From positions 433,954 to 497,953 of the forward strand of contig CAXAMN010025661.1 in assembly GCA_963970005.1 (NCBI GenBank): DNA of 64,000 nucleotides. The letters run 5' to 3'. This DNA is from Durusdinium trenchii (taxonomy: Eukaryota; Sar; Dinophyceae; Suessiales; Symbiodiniaceae). Below are positions 46,016 to 58,300 of this stretch, one piece after another (position 1 is the stretch's first letter; the number at the start of each line of letters is the position of its first letter). The position numbers and the translations under genes were made by a program. The notes under the pieces were generated by a model. It was not told the DNA's origin. It saw only the letters and a program-made list of their open reading frames with translations, and did no database searches.

Positions 46016-49000
46016 GTAAAGGTGAAGTTGAAAAAGAATGGTGAGACCATTTGGGACGCAAAGACCCACACATTGGAGAACTGCAGCTCACCGCAATGGA
46101 ACGAAGCCTTCTTCTTGGATTTGCCGATGGAAGGCGGGAGTGTGAATTGGGGCACCGGTGATCCTCAAAAGCACTGCGTGGTGATTGACATGGTCATGCA
46201 GGGCAGTTCAGGTTTCATTTGGCAAGTGGACGAAACTGATCGATCCCACGAAAAAGGGACGGACACTCTAGGAGTTTGGCAAGTGGGGTGTGCAGGCACA
46301 AGTTATGACAAGTGCCGGACACTCAGGATGCCCTATTGACACCCTTTAGTTGTGGAACCTCAGGCGGCTGCGAAGTGATCCTGGAGGTGGTGGACGACAA
46401 CGGCGGAGCCCTCCTAGACACGGTCTTTGCCAAGTCGGAACCCATCAGCTTTGAGGAACTGCTGCGCACCCAGGCGCTGCCGCGCAGCGCCAGGGGCCGA
46501 GCGGGCGCACGGGGCGAGCGGGCGGTGGCAGAGCGCACCGGCGTTCTTGTGGAGTGGACTGTGTTTTATTTTTGCACGAGGGAGGCATTGGAGGCGTAAG
46601 GTGGCAGGGAGAAGCATTGGGAAACTTGTGAGAGGTCGGTCAAGATCACACCACGCATACGCATAGAGAATTCGAAGGTCAATGACAGCAAGCGCACCAG
46701 GGCCAGCAGTCTAGGATCCATTTATATCCATTTGGATCATTTTTGGGGAGCTCAAACCCCTCCATCCCACCACGGTGCTATCCGCGGGAATGGGTGGGCC
46801 GTTTCGTGGAATTTCCATGGTCTCTTGGACCGGCGGGCGCTTTTAAGCCCGGTCCTGGACCAATCAAGAAGTGACTCAGACTCAGACACACTCAGACTTT
46901 TCTATGACCGCATATACGCAACTATACACGCAACAACACGCAACACATGATCACATGCCAGAATTTGCCACTATACAGTAGTGCATACTGGCGAAATCAA
47001 CGGACTGCTTGCAGGAGCATGTGATTTCGCCAGAGGCCATTTAGGTACGGTACACGTGATTGTTGTAGCATGCTCTAGCGATGGCAGCCATGAAGGCCTA
47101 ATGGAGATTCAATTTGCAAGCAAATCTGTCAGCTTGTCGTTGGACGATGGGATCACCGGTGGTCAGCTCTGAATGATCAGCGACCATCTGAGAAGCAGGA
47201 GGGAGGCTTGAGCTGCTGAATGAGCAGAGTAACTATGGGAAAGACTTCGAAAGAATGTGGGTCTGAGGAGCCTGTGAATGTATCCTACGTTTACTCACCC
47301 ACCAGCTTGCCGGAGGCCTGCAATTGCGTCCAAGACTCTGCAACGGGTAGTGTTTTTCGCTTTGAAAGGCGCAGTTGGAAGGGTATAGCCCATTTACCAG
47401 TGCTAAAGGAGCTTCCCAATAGCCTCCACGACTTCCAGTTCAGTGCGAATTTCAACCAGCTTTTGGAAGAAGTGGCTGGGCTCGACAACCTTGACATTGA
47501 GAGTCTCAATTTCTTTGGCAACTTTAGCCAGCCTTGGTCATGGCTTCAACCAGCCTTAGGGCCTCAAAGGCCTTCCAAATTGATGACTTGCTTCGGCAGG
47601 CAATCAGTTGTTTTGAGCGTAGAGGCCAGGGATTCGTAGTCATGTGCAAGAGGCAGTTCGTCCGAGGCGAGCTGCGTGTGATGCCTCTTGCCACTGAACA
47701 GTGCAACCCTGCAACCGGACTCGCGAGGGACAAGTCACTGACAGGAAAGCTCAGTCATCATGAAGATGTCCATGGAATCAGCACATCAAATCTGGCAAAA
47801 CCAGTCTGCTACGGCATAGGCCACATAGGCATGTTGCCGCGCACGACGGTGGGGGAAGAGGAAGGCGAGTTGTTCCCAGCTACGGAGATTTGGTTGACCA
47901 ACGGCCCCCTTAGTTGGAGTCACGGTAGCATATTCTTGAACAGACGTACATCAAGTCATATCAAGTCCCTCAGAGTGAGCCCAGCTCCTCGAAGGTCTTA
48001 TGGACTCGTGATGTTCACCCCAGCTCCTTCGCTGTGACGAACGCTTTGGCGCAGCTTTTTTCGCGCGGCGAGGTCACACGGTTTTTTAGAAGAAAGGACT
48101 CCCAGGATCCGAAGAAATGCAGGCACCCTCCGACCAGTCAGGAAACGACCACCCCCGTAATACGTCATCAGGAGCCCCTTTCAAGAAATGATTTGTTTTC
48201 AAAGTCGGTATACAATAACACGTCACGGTCATCCCGGTGGTGACTGGGACCCCGTGAAACATGTATCCAAGTTTGGCGTTTGGTGCACTCCAAGGCTGTG
48301 TATGTTAAACCATGTTAAAACAATCTGTGCTTGTTTCACCCTCAAAGGGGGGGGGCCAGGGCCTTAATGACCGCAAGACTTGAAATGGACATCGTGGCTT
48401 ATACCGATCCCAATGCGTGCATCAAAATCAATGGGTGCAGCGGAGTCACAGAGCTCGGGGCTAGTCCAGTGCATGGATGTTCTGGGCACCCCGATCCGTT
48501 CGTTCGAACCGGCACCCCCTTGGTGACTGGACGGTCGAATCTCTAAGACGTCACCCTCCCTTCGTCTCCTGCCCCTTCTTCGTCTCTGGCTTTCGTCCAG
48601 CTGGTGATTGCAACAGGACCTGAAAGTGATGCTGCAGCCCAATGGAACCTTGTGTCGAGATGTTGCTCGACACGATTTCATGACCAGTAAGCAGGGCATT
48701 GACATATTGATCACTTATCATATTACTCCCATGACCGGGAAGAAGACCACCTAACCACTGAAACCCACGTGCCAATCTACTCAGGTCAGAGATGGTCCGA
48801 GACCGCAATCGTATTCCAGAAATATCTTGTAGGTTGACTTGATGCGTTTATCAGTTGAGTGAATATAAGTCGAAGATCCAGTATACTCAGTAGAATTCAG
48901 TAGAGAGTTGGATCGACCTAGTTTTCCTCGCGAATGCATGGGCTGGTAAGGTGTCATCCTCACACTTGGAGCTGCGCTTTCGGGCCTTGGACTTCTCGCA

Positions 49001-52000
49001 GGAACACAGGGCGGTCAGAAAATGCACAGACAATGCACAGGATGAGTGAAAGCTGCCAGCTCTTCGGGCTTTCTTCTGTAAGATCTGTAAGGCGCATTGA
49101 TGGAGATGCACTGTATACGTCAATAGCCTGCCTAGGGCAGTTTGATTCCGATGGCGATAGAGAGAGAGAGAGAGACAGAGATTTGTGGCGTTTGTCTCAT
49201 TCAGTCACAGTCCTGATCAGCAGTTGCTTTAAATCCCTTGATCATTTACCCAGGCTACAGCAACAAAGAAACCCCGAGCAGGGACGCCACGCACTCCCTT
49301 GGAGCCCTTTTCTCGCTCAAGGGGCGCGAAGTGTCGCTCTGCGGTCAGCAGACACTTTTGTTGTGCTTGGAGCCCTTCTTGATCGGAGTATGGCATCCTT
49401 TTGGCAAACCCACCATTGTCCATCAAACCTTTGTAAGGCAGAGGGTGCCTGTGTTTAGTTCAGTTGCCCCATCTAAATACAGCGTTGCAGGAGCTTCAGG
49501 CGGTGTCCTTAGCCACCGCCAAAGGCTTGAGATTCCCAGAGCTGGGGCCGATGCTGAAGGATGCAGCCCCTCGGAAGGAGGACATGTGCAAAATCCGGTG
49601 GTGAATCCACTAGCAGTTCTGCAAATCAGCTAACAAGTTTGCATGCTGTGGTCGCATCAAGCTTGGCAATTCCAGTACTCCAAATATATGACATAGAGAT
49701 CCAGCATACAGATCAGGTCAACTTATCAGGACCCTTTTGTTCTTGGGTCATTGGGTCGCATTGAAAGCTCCATAATTATCTATCAACCGGAGTCGTCCAT
49801 TGTCGCATGACTCGGACCGGCTTCGATGCTCGCACCGCCTTCGAATCCAAAGAAGTCTCGGAAAAGCAGCACGGGAAAAGCAACCCCTGAGAGTATCCGT
49901 TAACCTGTTCTTCTTCTTCTTGGTGTCCCAGAACCCGCGTGCCGGGGTGGGGAGTTGTTCTGGACCTTAGGTGGAGGCTTTGGACAATGCCGCCTACTTC
50001 TTGGATGTGGCACGCCAGGCCGCAGAGCTGACGAAGCTCATGGGTGACATGGGCGCAGTCTTATTGGAGGCCCAGCTGCAAGAACTGCTCGGAGAGCTGG
50101 ATGACAAGGTGCCAAGCAGCACATGCGGTGGTGTTGTGCTTTGTTTCTGAAATCGCCGGTGGTGCTGCTATTTGCTTAGTTAGGCTGTTGCAGGTGCTTG
50201 CGCTGTGGTGTTGCTATGTTTTCTTGTTTGGTTTGGTTCAAGATCGTTGGATTATGTATGATTATGTATGATTATGTGAAGAGTGTCGTGAGTCGTGGCT
50301 TCACGCCGACTCGATGTTTCATCACGTCGAATAGCGTTGTCATCACCTGAGGCTCACGTCCGACCCCACAAGTGGGAAGCAAACATTCTCAGGGACTTTG
50401 ACCAACCAAAAACGTGTTTAGTGTTGAACTTAATTGGTGCCAGTGTCGAACTCTCCCATCAACAGATATGTCAGATTATGTCCGGCACGTATGTCCAAAT
50501 ACATCCAAAGAAAACATCAACACATCATAAACACATGCATCAACACATGCATATATGTTATTGTTTGTGTTGTTTTGAATGGCCGATGGATCCTGCTGTT
50601 TTCCAGGTGCAAAGTTTCCAGTTGAAGGCCACCGCCTTGGAAGATGCCGTGGCCGACCACGTCATGGGCCACGAGCGCCGCCGCCGCTCCTCGCTGGACG
50701 TGGCGTCGGCGGCGCGGCGGCTCTTCACGTCGACCAGCAGCACGGACGGTCGGGCCCGGCAGAGTTCGGATCAGCTGCAGCAGATGCAGGTGGGGGTGGG
50801 AGGAGGAACTGGGGTGGAGCAGGAGGTGGCTTGTTGGGTTGATGGGGTGGCTGAGCACGTTCTTGTGAGAGTTTGGGCGGTTGAGGGGGTTGGAAGATGA
50901 AAATGGGAGCATCACAGCTTCTTGCCGCGCTTGAGGTGAAGATCGACCAGACGGTGTCAGAGCTCCGGAAGGAATTGAAGGCCTTCAAGGGCGTGAAGGA
51001 CGGGTCCAGGGCATCCTGCTCCAAAATGGCTGGATCCATTCCAGACTTTGGCATGGCCCAGGCCGCCTCAAAGGGGAAGGCGGTTGCACTGCCCTAAGAG
51101 TCGCATCATGACAATATCCTATAGTGTGTTTGTTGGACGGAGCCGAACTTGACGAGTTGCGGTTCTGGAAACAGCGATGAAGTAGAACCGAAAGGACAGA
51201 AAACCAAGCTGGGTTTCTTTGCACCGCTTTGAGCGCCAATTGCCTGTTGTTGGAAACTGGAACCGCTGCCCAACATGACATAGGTGTCAAATGTTGCAAC
51301 TCTGGAACTTCATGGGATCAAGGTTCGGCAGGCCGGAGGGGTTGGTTTTCCAAGTAGCTGGACGTGTTTCACTTGAATCTGGATTGGTCCGTTGTTGGTA
51401 TTTTTGAGGTGATATCAGTTGGGTGTATTGGTCCAACTTGGCCTGGTATGTTTGACAAGCTGGGGGTCTTAGATATGAGAAGCTGAGGGCCCCAACCTCG
51501 CCTGTTCCCGCCAGCGGGCCCCAACCTCGCCGTTCCACCCACAGGACACCCTGGGAAAAGCCCAAGAGGAGGCACAAAAACTCTTGGAGCGCTTAGGATC
51601 TGAGGAGACTCGCAGACGCAGTGGTCGGCCGAATGCGATGGTCCAACCCTTGCAGGAGCCCCATGTGCTTGACCGGCGTCCCTATCCAGGCACTCCATGT
51701 ATGGTATGTATGCCTACATTGACCTCTGAAACCATCCAATGTATGGTCATACATGGAGTGTTTGGGTATGGATCCACCAACAGGAGACTGCTATATGTGA
51801 TTTGACAAGTTGTGTGCTAGTCAGCTGGAATGTGGTTAATATCGAGATCGAATTTCGCGAGCAAACGCAGGAGGGTTCTATGAAAGCCTTGCCAGCCGTG
51901 GCCACCCCTGCCTACACTGCAAGCGTGAGTATGGAGATCTTCCAGAAGGGAGACCAAGTAGCACCGGCTGAAATTGTGTGTTTTCTTTCCGACCCTTCTG

Positions 52001-52528
52001 CTCCGAATGGACCAGCGGCCCTAGCCCCCAACGGCAGACGGTCAGGAACATGGTCCCTTGGATCCCCCGACAAACAAGACTTTGTCTTCCGAATGGTAAG
52101 TCGGGGGGGTCCCATCTTGCATGTTGGTTGGAGTCCAAGTGCCAATGAACTCAATGGACGGGTCGATTCTGTTCAGCCTTTCTTTTGATCGTTCCGTTAC
52201 GATCGATTCCCTTCGATAAGCCAAATACAAACAGAAAGAATGGGAGGAGGCAATCAAGCAGGGGCCCATATAGTATTTTGTAGGTGAAATTTAGACAGAC
52301 CTGTGAGAGCTTCCCTTCAATGGCCCTCTCCCTGTTCCCCATCTTCCTGAGGTCCAGGTGCACAGCGCGGCGCAGAATGTGTGGTTCCCCGACGGCGTGG
52401 TGGAGGAGATCCTGCCTGAGGATTCCTCTGAGGGCCCTAAAGGCTCCATGCGCGTGCGCTACGCGCACGGGGAACGGCAAAAGTGGGTTCGGCCTGAAGA
52501 GGCCGCGTCCATCTTGCAGCGCTTATGA
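46016..52528 (+). CDS. C2 domain, coiled-coil and SH3/Tudor-like C terminus (3' end of a long gene)
   Basis: Nine exons in consistent phase: 46016-46133, 46364-46560, 49971-50108, 50607-50789, 50918-51079, 51545-51634, 51871-51924 and 52352-52528 (stop TGA), plus one missing upstream link. The first two read VKVKLKKNGETIWDAKTH, then NCSSPQWNEAFFLDLPMEG|GCEVILEVVDD, the typical strands of a C2 domain (membrane or protein binding). Acidic loop residues are few, so calcium binding is doubtful. The next five are long amphipathic helices (LDNAAYFLDVARQAAELTKL; IDQTVSELRKELKAFKGV; KAQEEAQKLLERLGSEETRR), likely coiled coil. The last exon reads NVWFPDGVVEEILPED and RVRYAHGERQKWVRPEE, a small beta-barrel-like motif. 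GC donors are used at 46134, 51080 and 51635. The 46560-49971 intron holds repeat-gene relics. Confidence 0.6.
47399..47540 (+). pseudogene. Degenerate FNIP/leucine-rich repeat fragment
   Basis: The frame reads LKELPNSLHDFQFSANFNQL and SLNFFGNFSQPW. The spacing LPNSL..F.F...FNQ.L...V.......L.FFG.FSQ echoes the FNIP-type repeat (LP.SL..L.FG..FNQ.L), which is abundant in amoebae and also seen in protists. Only about two diverged units remain, in an intron of the C2 gene, with no splice sites that would include them. Confidence 0.42.
47534..48037 (+). other. 167-codon open frame of unknown origin in an intron
   Basis: An open frame from an ATG at 47534 to TGA at 48035-48037 starts MVMASTSLRASKAFQIDDLL and contains CFERRGQGFVVMCKRQFVRG. 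It is unusually long for this AT/GC composition and starts inside the FNIP-like relic. I recognise no domain. It may be part of the same dead insertion or a small intronic gene. Confidence 0.28.
48244..49970. other. Intron of the C2 gene, nothing firm
   Basis: Contains a GA microsatellite at 49160-49177 and an open frame near 49255-49458 (LPWSPFLAQGARSVALRSAD) with moderate coding bias but no splice partners. Confidence 0.35.
51687..51767. repeat. MITE-like inverted-repeat element, short copy
   Basis: Begins CACTCCATGTATGG, contains GCCTACATTGACC and ends CATACATGGAGTG, giving inverted ends around a ~50 bp centre. Same family as 57108-57287. It sits in an intron of the C2 gene. Confidence 0.6.
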
Positions 52529-52698
52529 TGTCCAACCCCAGGCAACCTGGAGGAGGGAGAATCTGTTTTTGTCTAATGTTTCAGGTCCTCGTCCACTGCT
52601 GGGGCCGCAGTTGCATTCTGAAGTCTGAAGTCTTGTCCTCTCCCGCAGTAGTGACTAGTGTGCAAAAAGTATAGCTAGGCTTTATCAAGGAGTCATAG

Positions 52699-52962
52699 GC
52701 AGAAAACAGACCAGGCACGGGTGGTGGGACAACAGACCAAGTTCTTAAAGCCAATCGTTTTGAGAAAGACAGACCTCTTGCGATCCCAGCGGTGGATGAA
52801 GAAACCGTCCCTTTTGAAGTTGGAGATCCTGGAGCGAAGTTCCTGGAGCTGATTGATGTGCAGAACTGGCCAACTGGTTGGAAGTACGCTGGCCTGACTG
52901 TAACAGATTACACCAAGCTCACTTTGATGATCTTTAATTTATGTAACGGTCACGTGATTTGA
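52699..52962 (+). CDS. Orphan open frame, 87 codons, unknown
   Basis: After an AG at 52697-52698 the frame reads VLKANRFEKDRPLAIPAVDE, then GDPGAKFLELIDVQNWPTGW and KYAGLTVTDYTK, ending at TGA 52960-52962. Composition is protein-like, but the only ATG is near the end, so it would have to be an internal or terminal exon. It follows the apparent end of the C2 gene. No domain was recognised. Confidence 0.33.
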   Translation, partial: AENRPGTGGGTTDQVLKANRFEKDRPLAIPAVDEETVPFEVGDPGAKFLELIDVQNWPTGWKYAGLTVTDYTKLTLMIFNLCNGHVI

Positions 52963-53083
52963 TGGTACTGCGGTCAAGTTATGTCAAGTTGCTCCAAGTG
53001 ACAAACTCCTACCAAGGGGTTCGGGCTCCATCCAGTGACAACAGCAGATAGACTCTATTGGCACCTTTGCGTCAGGCTCTACT

Positions 53084-53140
53084 ATATATATATATCGAAC
53101 CTCTCTCTATATATATTATATATATATATATTACATAAAT
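53084..53140. repeat. TA/CT microsatellite
   Basis: TATATATATA, a CTCTCTCTA run and again TATATATATATA. Confidence 0.85.
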
Positions 53141-54210
53141 CGATACGATATCTATATAGTTGTGAGATGTAGACAGGCGTGTCTATGCTTTACATGTTTT
53201 CAGAATGAATAGACTGTTGGTCTTGTGACTTGCTGGTGGCACTCCCCAACCATCCCCCCAAAGCAGCCTATTTCAACAGCTTCCTCAAGGAAGCGCCGAG
53301 GGTCGACCATGACCACTGGTCGTGCGGAGAAAAAAGTCCCGACGGCCGCCGAGGATCAGGTCCGAGGCGATGAGGTCCGGTGCGGTCCATCGGCAGGACG
53401 AGATCAAGGTGGATCGACCATTGGTCGCTGATGACGAGACACCATCAGTGACTTGGCGAAAATCATTTGGTGACACCATCTGTGACACCATCTTTAGTGT
53501 TTAAATGTTGGACATGACGTGAAACAAAGACACGCTTGGAGAATTTCACAAGACAAGGTCAACTCCGGGTGAAAGTACAAGCATTTGGACCCGAAGTGCG
53601 CCAAAGTCACGTGCAGTCACCACGCAACCTTGGACATGACGCATTCTTTTCGTATCCTCTTTTGGCGATCAGCACGAAAGGCTTGTCTTTTCGCTTCCCC
53701 ACCGCAGATGGCTCAGGTGAGCCTCGCCCTCGGTTCATGCACGGCAGGTCTCAAGGGGGCGAAAGGGATATGCTTTTAGGTCCAGGAAGGGGACATTTAA
53801 ATACGCATAGAAAGCTGTCAAACCTAGGACCATGGGAGAAGCATTGACCCTTTAGCACGCATTGCTCAGCTACCATGGGAGAAGCAAGAGGTGCCACTTG
53901 GTTTCTACTCTTGAAAAGTCGGGGTGCATGTGAGGGCAAGAGGCTATCGGGTTCAAAGTCGTCAGAGTCGTGTGGTTGCAGAGAGTTGCTGACACACAAC
54001 TAGCTGTCCATAGGCAGGGTTGCCCTTGGTCTGGAAATCGGCCTTTTGTATGTCCCGTGGCAAGCTGAACTTTGTTTGAGCATTCTTCGGACCTGTGAAA
54101 CATTGGCTAACGGTTCTTCTTATGACCAGGAGACATCGTCAATAAAGTGGGTCATAGAATCTCAAGATGCTAGATAGCACGCCCACGGAAACTCAACAAA
54201 TCGACAAAAA

Positions 54211-54350
54211 GCTACTAGGGGCTCCTGGCATCGCTACTAGGAGCAAGGACGCTACTAGGGGCTCCTGGCCTTGCCACTAGGAGCAAGTAGCTACTAGGGG
54301 TTCCTGGCATCGCTACTAGGAGCAAGTAGCTACTAGTGACAAAAAGCTAC
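54211..54350. repeat. Tandem repeat of ~40 bp, 3.5 copies
   Basis: GCTACTAGGGGCTCCTGGC starts at 54211, 54251, 54290 and (truncated) 54329. Each unit also contains CTACTAGGAGC, so it has an internal near-repeat of about 20 bp. AAAAAGCTACT flanks both ends. Confidence 0.8.
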
Positions 54351-54734
54351 TGCCCATGGCAACCTGAGGATCTACGTTCTTTTGCTACGGGTGTTGCAAC
54401 GGATCCGTGACCAGCCACAGGCGACCGATTTGCAAACCGAACGGCGGCAGGTACCGGGTCAAACTGCCCAAAAGAGGCAGTGGGGTTACAGAGGTTCTGT
54501 GGCAAGAAATATGACCACGGTGTGGACCCTCAAACCAGGAGACGTCGCATAAACAGGGATCAAGTAGCTTGTGAAGAGACACGTCGACAGATGAGTGCAG
54601 ACGTCGCCAGTGCTTGAAGAGCACCCCTCAGACCGGAGTGATACTCTACATGACTTTCATCCATGGACCTGTTGTATCCTAGGTGTTTTTGGAACCGATG
54701 GGGCCATGGAGATCTCACATGGAAACAAAGCTAT

Positions 54735-54842
54735 CCCAAAACTCCATGTACGGTATGTATGGTATGTTTACCTTGGGCTGGTGTCACGGTGTCAGGGGGC
54801 AATGTAGGTATATATATATGATAGATATGGAGTGTTCGGGTA
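54735..54842. repeat. MITE-like inverted-repeat element
   Basis: Begins CCCAAAACTCCATGTACGG, holds GGGGCAATGTAGG and ends AGATATGGAGTGTTCGGG, so the ends are inverted copies. Same family as 57108-57287. Confidence 0.6.
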
Positions 54843-55334
54843 TGGCCGGTATGACGTGTGCAGTTCCGTTTTGACCTCCTCGTGACTCGCTTGGTGCGAT
54901 CCGTCTGGATCCGTGCGGAGGGCGATCCGGGATGGGCGAATCGGGGTGCACCTCAAGCGATTTGAATCGAGGTTGAAAGTTTGCCAGACAAAACTGGATC
55001 GAGCAGGAATCCAGTTGTGAGTTCAGTATTCATAGTCATAGACGTAGTGACCCATGATCAGCGAGCAGTTGTCGACTCGTGAACTCCAAAACACCCTCAA
55101 GAGCCACAGACACGTCGGCCCCTTCGAAGGGATGTCCTCAAGTTCCAAAGTCTTTTGAGACTTACCCATCTCCTCCTCCTCCTCCTTCTTCCCCCATGTC
55201 ATGCTATTGAATAGGAGAATGGCGGGGGTCAATCACATCCCCTTGGGACACACCAATTTTATTGGAATTTACCGATCCTTCCCATATCTCCCATCTGTTT
55301 TTACCCCCCACCTGCGGTTCACTTGCGCGCCCAG

Positions 55335-58300
55335 GAGCCCAAATTCCGTGCTTTGCAGCGGTCCTCAGCGAAGCTGCAGGAGCTGCTCGAGGTGCGTGGA
55401 GGCCCTGTGGGTGTGAGTGAGGGGATGGTGGTGAGGGTGGCAAAAAGAAGGTAAAACACACGCGCATACAAATCGATGTTCACCTCCAAGCAAATTCAGT
55501 AAGGACTACCCTGAAATTCTATAGGAATCAAGGTTCAGTCTGACATTACAGGGTTGCAATATACACATATGTAACATATGTATATATAAGAACATGTGTA
55601 CATGATGCCACCTTGGCATGAGAGAAGACGGAGCAAGTATTTGCTGAGTCAATGTCCTATTTCGCCTATTTTTGAGCTTCAGAGATGCAATCATTCATAT
55701 TCAGTCAGCATCATAATATACATATATATGTTACAATTATGTATGTAATATTTTGTAATTTTAAATATATAATTCTTGTACCAATACATAATATGTTATG
55801 TGTATACAAATCAGGAAACCCCTGGGAAACCCTGTTGCCACAGACCCATGTCCTCAAAACCTTTCTATTCTAGACCTCTCCAAGCCTACTCTAAAAAAAT
55901 AAAGTGCTACTCTCTCTCTAATCCACTCTAATTTTCTAGAGTGGATTAGAGAGGTTTAGAGTAGCGCACGATGTTTTTATGTTGTTTTTCCAATGCTTTT
56001 AAAGATAGCTTTAGAGTTAAGATTTCCAACAGATGTCCACGCAAGGATGTGTGTTTCTAGTGGTTTTAGAGTGGTTTTGAAAGGACTAGAGTAGTTTAGA
56101 TAGGTTTGGAGTATTTTTAGACTAGGTTTAGAGTTGTTTAGATAGGTTAGGCAACAGGGTCTCCCAGATGTTTCCTGAACATATATACATGATCATCCCA
56201 AAAGTTTCATTTAGATGGACCACCTGCTTCAAATCCAGCCTGTCGCTGCTCTTCTCACCCATCCAGGCGAAGAGCTCCTCCGGTGGTGTGGCTTCCAAGC
56301 ACGGGAGTCCCGCTATGAGGCCGACGGCGAGGGTGACTTCTTCGGCTCCCGCCATGACGAGCTACAGGCCCACGCCATGCGACACCTGGCGAAGATGGAG
56401 ACGGTGGCGGCAGGGATGGTAGGTGGATGGCCATCCCCAAGTGCCCCAGAGATCGGTATTTCAGTGTGAGCTGAGCTAGGGGAGGAAGGTCTGTCAGCAG
56501 GGAGGATGGCGGTGGATTTCTTCAAACATCACTTTGGCAATGCGGCATTGCCACAGTTATTCCACGAAAAATGGTGCAACCACTGGAGCGTATCTTCAAC
56601 TTCTTCTCCCCATAGTGATGGTCCAGTGATGGTTACACCCTGGAAGACCAACATGGACCCTGAAAACCACTGGTTGGTAAAACATGGTAAAACACTCTTC
56701 CAGGAGCCATTGTCAGGGTCTATGTTAGTTTTCGGGAGTGTAGTTACTGTTGGTGGTGGATTCTTTGTTTGGTTTTGTTGACCTGATCCTGTCGACCAGC
56801 GGCCAGGAGAGCGCGATCGAGCTTACCGCATCGCCAGAGATCAGCGCATCGAGGCAGAGAGACGGAAGGTGCGGGGCATCCGCGGTGGGATCCAACTGGT
56901 GAAGAAGGGGAATTCATCAAGGAATGTTGAGACTCAAGTGACCATCACTACCGCACTTAGGCGACGATTCAGGGAGATCCCCCCAAACCTGGTGCTTCAG
57001 CCTGCCCGCAGTGCGCGTGGCAGTCACGAATCAGCCTCGGACTCCGATGATGGAAGTGCAACAAAATCACGAATCAGCCGACCTGGGAGCTGGAAGGTCG
57101 TTTCATGACCCAGAGACTCCATGTATATTTACCCATCAAGATATTTTTATTAATAGTAAAAATCCCAATAAATGAAGAGATAGAAAAAATAAGAGACATC
57201 ATTTATTTGCTATTTCTTGTATTTATATACCTACATGGGGCCCGTTTCAGGGGTCAATGTAGGCATACAGATATGGAGTCTTTGGGCTAATTAGGTCGGT
57301 CATTGGGGATGAAGATACGTCTTGATGCGCCCCTATGACTTCTGGCCCTTCAAGATTGGCACCGCCAAGCCTATCTCTTTTACTTTAGGTATAGCATATA
57401 TATATGCAATGGTAGCATTCTTCAAGCGCCGATGTGGTCATTGACTCTCGGAACAAGCACCAAGTCCGAGCCCAGCCTGCACAACTGGTTTCCCACAAAT
57501 TAGATCGATATAGTACCAATCTTGATAAAGGATATAAAGGACCTCAATTAAACACATTCCAGAAATCAATGTTTTTTGGAATGTGTCGAGCCCACTTGGG
57601 AGCACATCAGGTGCCAAACATGTGTCGACCGATCGGGAAAAGAACACCACGGAAGGCCCTCCCGACGGGCGACACCGGCCCTCCTCTGCGCCGCTGGGGC
57701 GGCGTCTTGCCGGGCTTTGGTGCTGGAGCAAGGCGCTTGATGATGAGCGGCATGGAGTGTTTAAAGCAGCTCCGACCAAGCTGGAGAGAGCGAGAGTGAG
57801 AGAAAGAGAGAGTAGGGGAGACCAGAAGGGACCTAGTTTTGTGTTTGGTTTTTGTTCCCAGGAAAACTGTATAAAACTGTTTACGTTAGATAAATATAGA
57901 TAAATAATATGGGAGAAACATTCAGCAGAACAACGCCGGACGGAGGACTCCAAGCGCCCAGAGGGTGGTTCAAGCACCGTTGCGATCAACAGGGGTCCTG
58001 ACTGTTTTGGCATTGGGAAAAAAATACCGTTTTTGATACTGTAACTTACTTATATATAGCTAATATGTTCCTCACCTCGACACAGACACTATCCCAATAT
58101 AACAAATATACTTCATGACACTTCGCTATACTACAAAAACTCTTTTCAGGTGGCAGCTACTGGACTCACTCACGGTACCAGCCACCCAAGTATGTCACAG
58201 CAAGTGTTTTGCTTTGTTCATGTTCTTTTAATCGTGCTGTTTCATTGACATTGGAGACAGAGCGACTACCCGCAGCCACGAGTCGCTGAGGATCACCACT

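Larger units (their letters stand above)
52963..55334. other. Noncoding or intron, with repeats and one weak exon
   Basis: Holds a TA-rich microsatellite at 53084-53140, a ~40 bp tandem repeat at 54211-54350 and a MITE-like copy at 54735-54842. A frame near 53322-53410 (IRSEAMRSGAVHRQDEIK, then GTGGAT) may be a small exon but could not be linked. Confidence 0.35.

Noticed and set aside
55535-55760. Possible ncRNA in the TATATATA-rich stretch
   Set aside because: Simple AT-rich sequence can fold by chance; no conserved motif was seen.
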